Notes: generated from the sequence alone by a model not told the origin. A stretch of DNA of 64,000 nucleotides from Tetracentron sinense (GCA_015143295.1 CM026565.1:25428052-25492051), one strand, 5' to 3'. Positions 39,201-44,265 are shown, counted from the first letter of the stretch. Numbers and translations: made by a program.

Positions 39201-39355
39201 TTGGGCGAGCCCATGAGGAAAACTGCAAGCAGCTTGAGCTTGAAAAGAAGAAAGCACAAAAAGAAGCAGAAAATGAGAAAATGAAGGTTGGTACTCCGAA
39301 AAAAGGGTCTGAACAGTTTTTGAGGACTTCCATGAAGAGTGGCAACATCAAATGA
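20..39355 (+). CDS. Class II formin (PTEN/C2-FH1-FH2), 5' partial, 16 exons in window
   Basis: An actin-nucleating and elongating formin of the plant class II type. Exons in order: 20-720, 2110-2331, 2810-4356, 4471-4603, 12591-12662, 12929-13027, 13220-13261, 13777-13857, 13950-14000, 14107-14188, 17139-17233, 25184-25255, 25350-25466, 31890-31958, 32056-32122, 39168-39355. They sum to 3638 bp and stay in one frame for about 1211 codons to TGA. The N-terminal PTEN-like and C2 regions (20-2331 and the start of exon 3) bind phosphoinositide membranes in this family; the polyproline FH1 (about 3508-4200) binds profilin-actin; FH2 runs from LKPYHW (4273) to exon 16 and carries [11 protein letters not shown] and [10 protein letters not shown]. 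The start codon lies upstream: exon 20-720 begins mid-codon after a TTTCTTTCTACATACAG acceptor. The linker [15 protein letters not shown] resembles my recollection of FH14/FH18-type proteins, so the exact paralogue is an inference. Codon frame, splice sites and family match are seen directly. Confidence 0.96.
721..2109 (+). other. Formin intron 1 (1389 bp)
   Basis: GTGACT donor and CTGTTGCAG acceptor. The content is AT-rich non-coding sequence; open frames at 993-1256, 1132-1518 and 1646-1834 resemble nothing I know and are taken as chance. No clear repeat was recognised. Confidence 0.85.
2110..2331 (+). CDS. Formin exon: C2 domain
   Basis: Exactly 74 codons, beginning [20 protein letters not shown] and ending [10 protein letters not shown]. 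Typical plant formin C2 strands with [20 protein letters not shown]. Flanked by TTGCAG and GTATCT. A pyrimidine-rich CCCCTCCCCCTT tract follows the donor. Confidence 0.96.
2332..2809 (+). other. Formin intron 2 (478 bp)
   Basis: Begins with a C/T-rich run (2336-2380), followed by AT-rich sequence with several short direct repeats of the type ATTGCGAGA (about 2480-2720). The acceptor is TGCATGAAG at 2809, with a weak pyrimidine tract. No gene. Confidence 0.75.
2810..4356 (+). CDS. Formin exon: linker, FH1 polyproline region and start of FH2
   Basis: The largest exon, starting [12 protein letters not shown] (end of C2) and ending [12 protein letters not shown] plus two bases of a Lys codon before GTAAGT. 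About eight or nine polyproline blocks (3508-4200), each 5-11 prolines long, form FH1 and are the expected profilin-binding sites. [18 protein letters not shown] at 4273 opens FH2. Short +1/+2-frame open frames inside are shadows of the proline codons. Confidence 0.96.
4471..4603 (+). CDS. Formin exon: FH2, start of lasso/linker region
   Basis: Completes Lys, then [19 protein letters not shown] and a basic stretch to KVQL. Acceptor CTGTGCTAG, donor GTAATT. Intron 3 before it is only 114 bp. Confidence 0.95.
4604..6502 (+). other. Formin intron 4, TE-poor 5' part
   Basis: First 1.9 kb of the 7987-bp intron 4 (4604-12590). AT-rich, with no protein-family match in any frame and no clear repeat. 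The short open frames at 4798-4980 and 5878-6096 carry no recognisable domain. Confidence 0.7.
6503..6827. mobile_element. hAT-type MITE, copy 1 (325 bp)
   Basis: Flanked by the perfect 8-bp duplication CTGTCATG at 6495-6502 and 6828-6835. The left end CATAGTTACCAAGT and the reverse complement of the right end CAAAGTAACAAAGT are imperfect terminal inverted repeats. The 8-bp duplication points to the hAT superfamily. There is no coding capacity. A second member lies at 20949-21278 in opposite orientation. Confidence 0.85.
7054..7551 (-). repeat. 3' LTR of the Copia element with a tandem duplication of its outer edge
   Basis: The regular LTR is 7193-7551 (359 bp). In front of it lies a second copy of the LTR edge at 7054-7167. 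Both copies are preceded by the same host flank CCCACAAATAAATAAGCATT (7031 and 7168), so a block of about 137 bp spanning flank plus LTR edge was duplicated after insertion. Confidence 0.85.
7732..9232 (-). pseudogene. Copia reverse transcriptase and RNase H remnant
   Basis: Three overlapping minus-strand frames give [15 protein letters not shown] (about 8650), [18 protein letters not shown] (about 8430) and an RNase H with [19 protein letters not shown], followed by [10 protein letters not shown] (about 7900). The catalytic motif YVDD reads YVGD at about 8500-8511 (first Asp replaced by Gly). Frames shift near 8500 and 8240, so no active enzyme can be made. Confidence 0.9.
9465..10760 (-). 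pseudogene. Copia integrase region remnant
   Basis: Minus-strand frame 9465-9788 gives [32 protein letters not shown], the typical Copia integrase C-terminal core. A second, frameshifted frame reads on to about 8884. Upstream sequence to about 10760 is Copia-like but too broken to assign. Several frameshifts and stops are present. Confidence 0.7.
10828..11395 (-). pseudogene. Copia gag remnant
   Basis: Minus-strand translation starts near 11395 with [17 protein letters not shown], the usual N-terminal Copia gag motif, continues through broken frames, and includes [17 protein letters not shown] (about 10950). A glycine-rich [13 protein letters not shown] stretch follows near 10640-10670. In-frame stops break it. 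Confidence 0.8.
11782..12107 (-). repeat. 5' LTR of the Copia element (326 bp)
   Basis: Aligns by eye with 7193-7551 (shared blocks ATAAAAACCAGATT, AATATAAATAAAAGGAG, AGCAAGCTAGG and GGGTCCACAATAAATATGAAGAT). Begins and ends TG/CA on the minus strand. Confidence 0.88.
12108..12590 (+). other. 3' end of formin intron 4
   Basis: 483 bp between the Copia target duplication and the next exon. Pyrimidine-rich tracts at about 12250-12310 and 12410-12430, nothing coding, acceptor at 12589-12590. Confidence 0.7.
12591..12662 (+). CDS. Formin exon: FH2
   Basis: 24 codons reading [20 protein letters not shown] and ending PDLM. Acceptor GTTATTTCAG, donor GTAAGC. Resumes the frame exactly after the 8-kb intron 4. 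Confidence 0.96.
12929..13027 (+). CDS. Formin exon: FH2
   Basis: 33 codons, [20 protein letters not shown] then [13 protein letters not shown], a highly conserved plant FH2 block. Acceptor TTCCACAG, donor GTAGGG. Confidence 0.96.
13220..13261 (+). CDS. Formin micro-exon: FH2 (42 bp)
   Basis: Fourteen codons [14 protein letters not shown] between CATTTTCAG and GTCAGT. Too short to find as an open frame, but its sequence and phase fit the FH2 core exactly. Confidence 0.95.
13777..13857 (+). CDS. Formin exon: FH2
   Basis: 27 codons [20 protein letters not shown] then KIQFRSQ. Acceptor TTTTCAATAG, donor GTCAGA. Intron 7 before it (13262-13776, 515 bp) holds nothing recognised. Confidence 0.95.
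13950..14000 (+). CDS. Formin exon: FH2, followed by a GC donor
   Basis: 17 codons [17 protein letters not shown]. Acceptor CTTTTCCAG. The donor is GAG|GCAAGC, a GC-AG intron (14001-14106): no GT fits the frame here and the next exon joins in phase 0. Confidence 0.93.
14107..14188 (+). CDS. Formin exon: FH2 core [10 protein letters not shown]
   Basis: Reads [20 protein letters not shown] then LNQGTAR plus one base of Gly. This is the most conserved FH2 signature. Acceptor CTTATCAG, donor GTGAGT. Confidence 0.96.
14297..14501. mobile_element. hAT-type MITE with GCCTAGGC ends (205 bp)
   Basis: Perfect 8-bp duplication CTACATTC at 14289-14296 and 14502-14509. The left end TAGTGTAGTCAAAATGTC and the reverse complement of the right end CAGTGTAGTCAAAGCGTC are terminal inverted repeats with the hAT-like core AGTGTAGTCAAA. 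GCCTAGGC lies just inside both ends. Non-coding. Confidence 0.87.
14925..15060. repeat. Degenerate second copy of the GCCTAGGC repeat
   Basis: Shares GCGCCTAGGCGCC, TGCCTGCCTAGACCCTTA and a CTTGACTTA-type end with the MITE at 14297-14501. Target duplication not found, so only a fragment. Confidence 0.5.
15061..16719 (+). other. Middle of formin intron 10
   Basis: AT-rich intron sequence. Near 15790-15960 a short imperfect direct repeat recurs four or five times (AGGAGAGCAGGTGG-, GGCTCTTAAGGAGAGAGG-like). A CA-rich run (ACGCACACACACACACACA) lies at about 16639-16657. Open frames at 15966-16247 and 16254-16544 have no family resemblance. Confidence 0.6.
16720..16845. repeat. Degenerate third copy of the GCCTAGGC repeat
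   Basis: Contains GAGGCCTAGGCAATGGCG, TGCCTGCCTAGACCCTTA and the end GCCTAGGCGACATTTACACTA, an inverted match to the 14297 MITE left end. Borders are uncertain. Confidence 0.55.
17139..17233 (+). CDS. Formin exon: FH2
   Basis: Completes Gly, then [20 protein letters not shown] and [11 protein letters not shown]. Acceptor GCCTATAG, donor GTACAA. Followed by the 7950-bp intron 11. Confidence 0.96.
17851..19673. repeat. Large inverted repeat: rearranged LTR pair in formin intron 11
   Basis: The sequence from 17851 (TGTTAAATGAATGTAAGG) to about 18400 returns inverted at about 19128-19673. Shared blocks include CCGATGGCTTTGTAGTCGG against CCGACTACAAAGCCATCGG, ACTCCATAGTCTACGGAC, and AAGTACAAATTAACACAT. 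Downstream of the left arm, TGGCATCAGAGCG at 18746 looks like a Met-tRNA primer-binding site next to a CA end (18743), so the arm is probably an LTR of about 0.9 kb. A second, inverted, partial LTR lies at 19128-19673. No pol genes remain. Confidence 0.75.
19674..20940 (+). other. Formin intron 11, unassigned stretch
   Basis: 1.27 kb without a recognised gene. Contains a (CA)n-like run near 19712-19724 and short open frames (19778-20209 plus, 20297-20518 and 20620-20865 minus) with no domain. It looks like eroded transposon sequence, but I cannot assign a family. Confidence 0.5.
20949..21278. mobile_element. hAT-type MITE, copy 2 (330 bp)
   Basis: Perfect 8-bp duplication GTTGGTAC at 20941-20948 and 21279-21286. 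Ends CATAGTAACAAAGTTCTC and, on the other strand, CATAGTCACCAAGTCAAAG. The ends and the AT-rich interior match the MITE at 6503-6827 in inverse orientation. Confidence 0.87.
21287..22479 (+). other. Formin intron 11, unassigned stretch
   Basis: 1.2 kb of AT-rich intron sequence with scattered stops in all frames; no repeat or coding match recognised. Confidence 0.5.
22480..24898 (+). pseudogene. LINE/L1 3' fragment (plus strand), split by a solo LTR
   Basis: A 5'-truncated non-LTR retrotransposon. 22480-23159 encodes with stops the RT C-terminal region and zf-RVT domain: [10 protein letters not shown] (about 22590), [13 protein letters not shown] (about 22937) and [20 protein letters not shown] (about 23034-23093). 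24412-24898 continues with [11 protein letters not shown] and [16 protein letters not shown] (about 24590) and ends in a short A run after GATTACCGATC. The break corresponds exactly to the LTR insertion at 23160-24411. Confidence 0.88.
23160..24411 (+). mobile_element. Solo LTR (1252 bp), Ty3-type family with TGTAGACACCC start
   Basis: Flanked by the 5-bp duplication TGGAT at 23155-23159 and 24412-24416, beginning TGTAGACACCCTATTTTGC and ending GCTATCGCACA. Contains TGGTGGCGACTCTAAC about 90 bp before the end, a motif shared with the LTRs at 26486 and 60436. No internal domain, so it is a recombination product. It sits inside the LINE fragment and is therefore younger than it. Confidence 0.9.
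25184..25255 (+). CDS. Formin exon: FH2
   Basis: 24 codons [20 protein letters not shown] then AASK. Acceptor AAGCTGTAG, donor GTACTT. Confidence 0.96.
25350..25466 (+). CDS. Formin exon: FH2
   Basis: 39 codons starting [20 protein letters not shown] and ending SQTFRK. Acceptor TCTATACAG, donor GTACTT. The intron before it is only 94 bp. Confidence 0.96.
25691..26165 (-). pseudogene. LINE/L1 3'-end fragment (minus strand)
   Basis: On the minus strand, CTATCAAAAATAAA is the LINE-type tail at about 25691-25711. About 300 bp upstream in element sense, the frame reads [11 protein letters not shown], the conserved LINE C-terminal motif (about 26000-26035). 5' truncated and full of stops. Confidence 0.6.
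26166..26485 (+). other. Formin intron 13 segment between LINE and LTR
   Basis: 320 bp of unassigned AT-rich intron; nothing recognised. Confidence 0.5.
26486..28785 (+). mobile_element. Second solo LTR (about 2300 bp) of the same broad family
   Basis: Begins TCTAGACACCCTATTTTGCA (the terminal TG is mutated to TC) and ends GGTCGCTATCCTACA, both like the LTR at 23160-24411. GTTGGCGACTCCAAATT occurs about 130 bp before the end. Flanks CTATC (26481-26485) and CTATA (28786-28790) are a probable 5-bp duplication with one change. There is no internal region. It is almost twice the length of the other copy, so it may be a different subfamily. Confidence 0.75.
28786..29439 (+). other. Formin intron 13, including a tRNA-like T-arm
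   Basis: Mostly unassigned AT-rich sequence. At 29360-29376 GCGTGTTCGATCCACGC forms a perfect 5-bp T-arm with a TTCGATC loop, followed by TCACCGCA and a T run at 29417-29430. No matching acceptor strand or anticodon arm lies upstream, so this is at most a SINE or tRNA relic. Confidence 0.5.
29440..30880 (+). pseudogene. LINE/RTE-type reverse transcriptase remnant
   Basis: The plus strand, with frequent stops and frameshifts, reads VPIYKNKG-like sequence, KLMSHTM and [18 protein letters not shown] (about 29690-29750), and [16 protein letters not shown] (about 29837-29880; RTE motif FIDLEKAYD, altered). WRDTLEIWG-like sequence lies near 30160. It ends in the ATGATGATGATGATT run at 30865-30880, typical of plant RTE elements. 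Confidence 0.75.
30985..31200 (+). mobile_element. SINE-like element
   Basis: CAGTGGTTCCTGGGACTTAC (A-box-like) and GGTCCTGGGTTTGACTTC (B-box-like) lie about 40 bp apart. A body with GTCTAGACCCGAAGCGTCGG follows, then an A-rich tail ACCAAAAAAATAAATAAAAA. This is the layout of tRNA-derived plant SINEs. Target duplication not found. Confidence 0.6.
31545..31779 (+). pseudogene. LINE/RTE 3' fragment
   Basis: A short copy of the RTE 3' end: ATGAGCATAGCTGCAAAGAAG, GAGATGGAAGAGTGG and a GGATGATGATGATG tail at about 31767-31779. It parallels 30510-30880 and is heavily diverged. Confidence 0.6.
31890..31958 (+). CDS. Formin exon: FH2
   Basis: 23 codons [20 protein letters not shown] then SGV. Acceptor TACTTTCAG, donor GTATGT. 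Confidence 0.96.
32056..32122 (+). CDS. Formin exon: FH2
   Basis: [20 protein letters not shown] then EQ plus one base. This is the conserved end of FH2. Acceptor GTTTTACAG, donor GTATTT. Intron 14 before it is 97 bp; intron 15 after it is 7045 bp. Confidence 0.96.
32234..35208 (-). pseudogene. LINE/L1 3' fragment (minus strand), split by a hAT element
   Basis: Minus-strand reading from about 35200: [13 protein letters not shown]-type RT sequence, [12 protein letters not shown] (about 35050; the usual FADDT has Asn for the first Asp), [22 protein letters not shown] and [14 protein letters not shown] (about 33885-34020), then [15 protein letters not shown] (about 32530). It ends in a T run at 32234-32242, the antisense poly-A tail. 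5' truncated, with stops and frameshifts, and interrupted by the insertion at 32694-33768. Confidence 0.88.
32694..33768. mobile_element. Non-autonomous hAT element (1075 bp) nested in the LINE
   Basis: Perfect 8-bp duplication TATGCGCG at 32686-32693 and 33769-33776. The left end CATGGTATCAAAAATCG and the reverse-complemented right end CAAGGTATTAAACTTCGG are imperfect inverted repeats. The interior is AT-rich with no transposase frame. Near both ends there are multiple short direct and inverted CGAAGT/ACTTCG motifs (32710-32890 and 33660-33760). Confidence 0.88.
35209..36606 (+). other. Formin intron 15, unassigned stretch with microsatellites
   Basis: No gene. An A-run lies at 35544-35560, (TC)n at about 35856-35892, and mixed (GT)n/(TA)n at about 36184-36214. 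The rest is AT-rich; the frames at 35326-35616 and 36444-36677 show no domain. Confidence 0.7.
36607..37375 (-). pseudogene. LINE/L1 3'-end fragment (minus strand), split by a MITE
   Basis: A T-run at 36610-36622 followed by ATCGATAATCCATG is the antisense tail. Further on, the minus-strand frame reads [20 protein letters not shown] (about 37270-37330). The MITE at 36682-37087 interrupts it. Confidence 0.65.
36682..37087. mobile_element. hAT-type MITE (406 bp) rich in GAGTCGAGT motifs
   Basis: Perfect 8-bp duplication GTAAAGAC at 36674-36681 and 37088-37095. Left end CATAGTTCGAAAACTCG; right end reverse complement CATGGTTCAAAAACC. The interior repeats ACTCGG/CCGAGT-type motifs in both orientations. 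Non-coding. Confidence 0.88.
37376..38089 (+). other. Formin intron 15, unassigned AT-rich stretch
   Basis: About 700 bp with no recognised repeat or coding sequence. Confidence 0.55.
38098..38327. mobile_element. hAT-type MITE (230 bp), CCGGTT-rich
   Basis: Perfect 8-bp duplication ATATTAAC at 38090-38097 and 38328-38335. Left end TACTATTATCAGAATTGG; right end reverse complement CACTGTTGTCAGAACCGG. Packed with CCGGTT/AACCGG motifs. No coding sequence. Confidence 0.87.
38341..38510. mobile_element. Hairpin MITE (170 bp), 9-bp target duplication (MULE-like)
   Basis: Perfect 9-bp duplication TAACATAAT at 38332-38340 and 38511-38519. Ends GGATAAAGCTTCTGAGACCC and, on the other strand, GGACTTTGTTACTGAGACCC. 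The whole element folds into a hairpin with arms of about 70 bp (for example CCGTGCTCTAAGAGCACGG at the left shoulder). The 9-bp duplication is typical of Mutator-like elements. A shorter relative is at 56895-56987. Confidence 0.87.
38520..39167 (+). other. 3' end of formin intron 15
   Basis: AT-rich sequence leading to the TCTGCTGCAG acceptor of the last exon; nothing recognised. Confidence 0.6.
39168..39355 (+). CDS. Formin last exon: end of FH2 and C-terminal tail
   Basis: Completes Val, then [20 protein letters not shown] and a charged helix [20 protein letters not shown]; ends SMKSGNIK and TGA at 39353-39355. A possible donor GAAG|GTTGGT at 39287 was not used in this model because reading through gives a class II formin-like tail. 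Confidence 0.94.
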
Positions 39356-40729
39356 TTGTGTTCTGACAACCATATTCTGTTGACCAACCCAAGCTCATAT
39401 CCCCTTCCCAGATAAAGAAAACATTCACTCTGCCCATTGCTAAAATACCCAGTATAAGAACTGAGAAATTGGAAATGGCTGCACATAAGATGTTGATGAT
39501 GGTAAGAAGAAGGATGTATATCTGATGACACGAGGGGAATTCATAGGGTGAAATGCTAACTGCAAATCACAAGGTTGAATCTGTATTTAAGAGGTAAGCC
39601 TTGTCTTTTCAGTTTAATGACTTTCCTGTCGTTCATAGTCGTGGATCTTGAAATTTCATTCTATGCCATTCGCTAATCTGTTCTATTATTTATTGTAGCA
39701 GAGATGAGGGAGTTAGCGCAGTTCTGTTCGGCGCGGGACTTGTAAACTATTCAATTAACTAATTCTTTGTTGTAAAATATCTCATAGTAGAAGTTTTCTT
39801 CTTTCTTTTTTTCTTTCCCTGGTTTCCTCATTTTACATTTTTTTTCTTGGTTCTCTTATTTTTAATTTTTTCTGTATAATATTGAATTATAGTACTGTAA
39901 ATGTCGATATCTTTATTGATACAATTGGGTAAGAGGAATCTTCCCTTTTCTTGGGTTATTTCTAGAGCAGCAGTAATCTATTGAAACATAATTTACTTGT
40001 ATTGCACCTGGAGGCTTCGCACTCTTTGTTTCTGCGGTCGAAAATTCGATGTTAAAGTATTTCTGTTGTTAAGGGCATCTAAATCAAAGATACTACTGTT
40101 TTAAGAGTAAGAAATGGTCTTTCATACTGACTTAAATCTTCATCTGCCCCTTTTTTACACTCCATGAGGTGCAAACTGAAGGGGGTTATGGTATTGCAAT
40201 TTTATTTTATTGGGGATTTCATTTACTTAGGGTTAGTTGCATCAGTTAGTGGTTAGCATCGGGGAGTGGAATTCTTGCAAGGCATCACTCAGTGTGAATG
40301 GATTCCAATTGATGTGACTCACTAACATCAACTCTATTATCAGGCAGTTTTTATTGCTTTTGACGCATAACCCTAATTTTCGAAAACTAAATCCTTAAAT
40401 CACGTCATTCAGTCTCAAATCACTGCTTCGGCGATTTTCCTCATTTGATAGTCATAAATCTGGTGGCTCAATTTAGTTCGCAAATGTCATTGTCTCCATT
40501 AGGATGATTTTCCCCATCTAATTGTCATACATGGATACCAAAACAGCTGGTAGCCCAATTAGGGTTGGTTCATCAGTTTATCTACTAACCACATCATCTT
40601 AATGCCTTCTGATATCAACCTCAGGAGACATGAGGGCTGTCTTTTTCGCATATTTTATCCTCAATGATTCAACCATCTATTTTGGTTGTGGCGCGACTGC
40701 TAACGTCCGTTATTTAACCGAAATTCCGT
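39356..40729 (+). other. Formin 3' UTR and downstream spacer
   Basis: The first several hundred bases should be 3' UTR. A possible 3' UTR intron runs from GAG|GTAAGCC at about 39594 to TTTATTGTAG at about 39699, seen only as splice-like sequence. T-rich runs at 39800-39870 precede AT-rich spacer. No further gene. Confidence 0.5.
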
Positions 40730-40739
40730 TGTTTTAACG

Positions 40740-40902
40740 ACTTTTTTCTTCTTTCTTTTTGAACGGTTTGGTTAGTAGGGGTTAGGTATCTGTTCCAGGG
40801 TGGAGTCAACAACCACGCACACCCTCCTCATGGGATTGAACCCGGGACCTCCCTCTTAGTGGGGGATACACAACCGTTGGGCTATCTCCCGGGTGTGTTA
40901 AA
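40740..40902 (-). mobile_element. tRNA-derived SINE (minus strand, about 163 bp)
   Basis: Perfect 10-bp duplication TGTTTTAACG at 40730-40739 and 40903-40912. On the minus strand: A-box region GCCCAACGGTTGTGTATCC, B-box GGTTCAATCCC, and a tail rich in A and G ending at 40740. It resembles the SINE at 50036 by eye (GGTTGTGTATC block). Confidence 0.85.
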
Positions 40903-40912
40903 TGTTTTAACG

Positions 40913-42030
40913 GCGGTTATTAAAAACACTTGTTTTTTTTTGGGTTTAGGTAGAAACATGATCTAACCATGTTAAATTATAGTATTACTATTGTGGATCT
41001 AACAGTTAGTTAGCTAAGGTGACCAGTCCTCACCAACCCTTCTTCATAAATCATAACACATTAGATATTGTTAATACTGTTAGGTTATTCATGCTTAATA
41101 GCAATGTCAGGGTTCTTTATGTTTTTCCGTGTCTAGCTTAGATGGCAATGTCTGCCCTCGTCTAAGGAGACTCTTGGGGATCAAACCTTTGAGAAGATAA
41201 ACATTCTGTTGATGTTTCATGTAGAGGTCTACTCAACCTTTACCTACCCTAATGGTCAAATTTTGTGCTAGCTGATGTGCCCAAGGGCGGAGCCACGGTA
41301 TGGGAGCACGTGCCCTTCAATTTTTAAAAAACGACAATTTTTTTTGGGGTAAAATTAATTATTTAATAGGACATAACTACCTCTCAATTTTTTTTATATT
41401 AATTTGTGGTTAAGATTCATTAATCCTTGGAGTTCAATAAAATATTCTTGTCTTTCAGAAAAAGTATTTAATACTAAGGATTAAAATATTTAACTCTACT
41501 TAAGAATTTTTAACCTTTAGAGCTAATAATTTTTTAATCTCTTCTTAAAAACTAAAGTTATATTGTTGAACCTCAAAGAAGATTAGTGAATCTTAACCAC
41601 AATTAATGAAAGTTAGAAGGGACACTTGTTGGCCTTTGCTGTGATTGGATCTCATTAAATTATGGGACAAGGAGCTTCTCATGAATTGTTGGTCCACGCT
41701 CTTTTTAAAACACCCATCAACTAACTTTGGTTAAGATTCACTGATTTTTTAGGTTAAGCAATCTAACCTTATTTTTTTGGAAAAAAAATCAAATACTAAT
41801 CTTAATTTCGTTAAGCTTAACCATACCTATGGGGGTGCTAAAAGGGACACGTGGACGTTAAGGACAGCTATGAACGGCACCTTGCGGTCCCCCACACCGG
41901 AGTCGGTCAAAATCAGCACCTATTCTATATTTTTTGAATGTCGCGCAGATCACGTGTCGTCGATGGACCAAAGGTGGGACCCAATCAAAGATTCCGATAT
42001 ATGATTCTCAATCTCCCGTAATCTCCTGTT
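40913..42030 (+). other. Intergenic AT-rich sequence with scattered TTAAGATTCACT repeats
   Basis: No gene. Contains isolated copies, in both orientations, of the TGGTTAAGATTCACTAA motif (about 41407, 41580, 41725) that is expanded at 42880-44020. The frame 41777-42004 resembles nothing known. Confidence 0.6.
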
Positions 42031-42350
42031 GTAACCGGTTTTGTCAAAACCGGTTACACCCCTGAGGTGACCACATTTCATTTTACACATTTTAACTGGT
42101 TAAGATTCACTCACCTTTAGGGTTCAGTAACCCATCATTGCTTTTAAAGAAATAATAATAAATTAATTTATTAACTGTGGTTAAAATTCATTACCTCATA
42201 AGATTAATTTTTTTAATATTTTTTCTAAAAACCAAAGATAGATGGATGAACCCTACGAATGAGTGTATCTTAACCACAGTTAAAGGATGTAAACAGGACA
42301 CGTGACCACCTCGAGAAAGTAACCGGTTTTAGCAAAAACCGCTAACAATT
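42031..42350. mobile_element. Inverted-repeat MITE with the TTAAGATTCACT arm
   Basis: Left side: a perfect 13-bp inverted repeat GTAACCGGTTTTG/CAAAACCGGTTAC (42031-42057), then CCTGAGGTGACCACAT and GGTTAAGATTCACTCACC. The right side repeats these in inverse orientation: GAGTGTATCTTAACCAC, GTGACCACCTCGAG, then GTAACCGGTTTTAGC. No coding sequence. Target duplication not resolved. Confidence 0.65.
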
Positions 42351-42630
42351 GGAGAAGATTACGAGTCTTCTCTATAGGGTCTTTGCATATCAACTGCTAA
42401 ATTTAAAAAAGAATATCACACATGCTGAGATAAAATAAACAAGAAACACAAACAGTAGAAATGGAGAGATAAAATAAACAAGAAACACAAACCGTAAAAA
42501 CTTGTTAGCCATAATTGTAAAATGAGATTATGAAATATCTCAAGGAGTTATTTTACTAACAGTTTTAAATGAAATTCCGAACTAAGGGCACTAAGGTTAA
42601 GGTTTGCAAAAAAGGATGCATATATTTGTA

Positions 42631-44247
42631 GGGTTTTTGTATATCAATTGCTAGATTCTTCCTTAGTTTGCAAATACACTGTAATATTTAAACCTTTTAT
42701 AAATTAATTCATGGTTTTCCAACTCATACCTTACTTCCTTCCTTGAGACTTTCGATTGAAATTGTCACTAAAAGAACTATAATGCCCTTAACAGAGTTCA
42801 TACCATCACAAAGCTCCTTTAACCATCACAAAGCCTCTTTAACTTTTCTTGAACCATGGATAATAAGTTTTGACTCTTATGAGTAATTTGTCTTTCTTTT
42901 AACTCTTAATTATAGTTAAGATTCACTAACCCTTAGGATTAAAACATCTAATCTTAGTTTTTTTTTTAAAAAATATTAAAAAGTAACATGTCCCCTTTTA
43001 ACTTTCTTTAATGTTGTTAAGATTCACTAATCCTTAGGGTTAAATCATATAACCTTGATTTTTAGAACAAAAAATTGAACATCACTTTTAACTCCTTTTA
43101 ATTGTGGTTAAGATTCACTAACCTTTAGGGTTAAACCATTTATTAGAATTTTTTTTTAAAGTAACAAGCTTCCTTTTAACTCCCTTTAACTATGGTTAAG
43201 ATTCACTAATCCTTAAGGTTAAAACATCTAACCTTGATTTTTAGAAAAACAATTGAACATCTCTTTTAACTCCCTTTAACTGTGGTTAAGATTCACTAAC
43301 TCTTTAGGCTTAAAGCATCTATTAGAATTTGTTTTTTCAAAAATAATAACATGTTCCTTTTAACTCCCTTAAACTTTGGCTAAGATTCACTAACCCTCAG
43401 GGTTAAAGCATCAAACCTTGATTTTTTTTTAATAAAAATTTTAATGTGTCCCCTTTTTTTATTTGATTGGCAATGTGTCTCCTTTTAACTTCTTTTAAAT
43501 GTGGTTAAGATTCACTAACCTTAGGGTTAAAGCATCTAACTATGGTTTTTAGAATTTTTTTTTTTAAAAAATTAACGTGTCCTTTTAACTCCCTTTAATT
43601 GTGGTTAATTGGGATTCACTAATCTTAGGGTTAAAGCATCTAACCATAGTTTTTAGAAAAAATATTTAAAAAATTAAGATGTCCCCTTTTAACTCCCTTT
43701 AATTGTGGTTAAGAATCACTAACCTTTAAGGTTAAAATATCTAACCTTAGTTCTTAGAAAAGAAATTAAAAATTTAACCCCTTTTAACTCCCTTTAATTT
43801 TGACTACGATTCACTAATCCTTAGGGTTAAAGCAGCTAACCTTGGTTTTAAAAAAATAAAATAATAATGTGTCCCTTTTTAACTATGATTAAGATTCACT
43901 AATGCATCTAATCTTCGTTTTTTGATTTTTTTTAAAAAAAAAATTAATGTATTCCTCTCTTTGACTATGGTTAAGATTCAATAACCCTTAAGGTTAAAAC
44001 ATCTAATCTTGATGTTTAAGAAAAAAACCATGGTTCAAGAGTAGTTAAAGAGACTTATTAAGGTTATGAAATCTATTAAGGCTATAATAGTTATTTTAAT
44101 AACAATTTCAAACAAAAGTGTAACTGAAGTAAGGTTTGAGGGTATTTTCTAACTGTTGGAAAATAATGAATTAATTTGTCAAAGGTTTACACATAATAAT
44201 GTATTTGCAAACTAAGAAAGAACCTAACAGTTGATATGCAAAAACCC
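42631..44247. mobile_element. Foldback-like element: inverted arms around a tandem core
   Basis: The left arm (about 42631-42862, starting GGGTTTTTGTATATCAATTG) and right arm (about 44025-44247; on the other strand GGGGTTTTTGCATATCAACTG) are diverged inverted repeats of some 220-230 bp. They share CTTGAACCATGG, TTTATAAATTAATTCAT-like and TACCTTACTTC-like blocks. Between them is the 12-unit array described separately. Noncoding. The architecture resembles foldback or long-TIR MULE elements. A clear target duplication was not found. Confidence 0.7.
42880..44020 (+). repeat. Degenerate tandem array, about 12 units of 80-125 bp
   Basis: Units carry CTCCCTTTAAYTGTGGTTAA, GATTCACTAACCCTTAGGGT, then TAAAGCATCTAACCTTG, an A/T-run and TGTCCCCTTTTAAC. 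The GATTCACTAA core recurs near 42919, 43021, 43112, 43200, 43290, 43384, 43509, 43613, 43713, 43808, 43893 and 43975 (a few with a changed base). All lie in the same orientation. Confidence 0.85.
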
Positions 44248-44265
44248 CAATTGGTAAATTTATAA

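Noticed and set aside
39287-39288. Additional intron in the last formin exon (GAAG|GTTGGT)
   Set aside because: Reading through gives a conserved-looking tail to TGA; no convincing acceptor and downstream coding exon were seen.
42880-44020. CRISPR-like array
   Set aside because: Units are long, degenerate, AT-rich and in a plant intergenic region with no cas genes; it is a tandem repeat.
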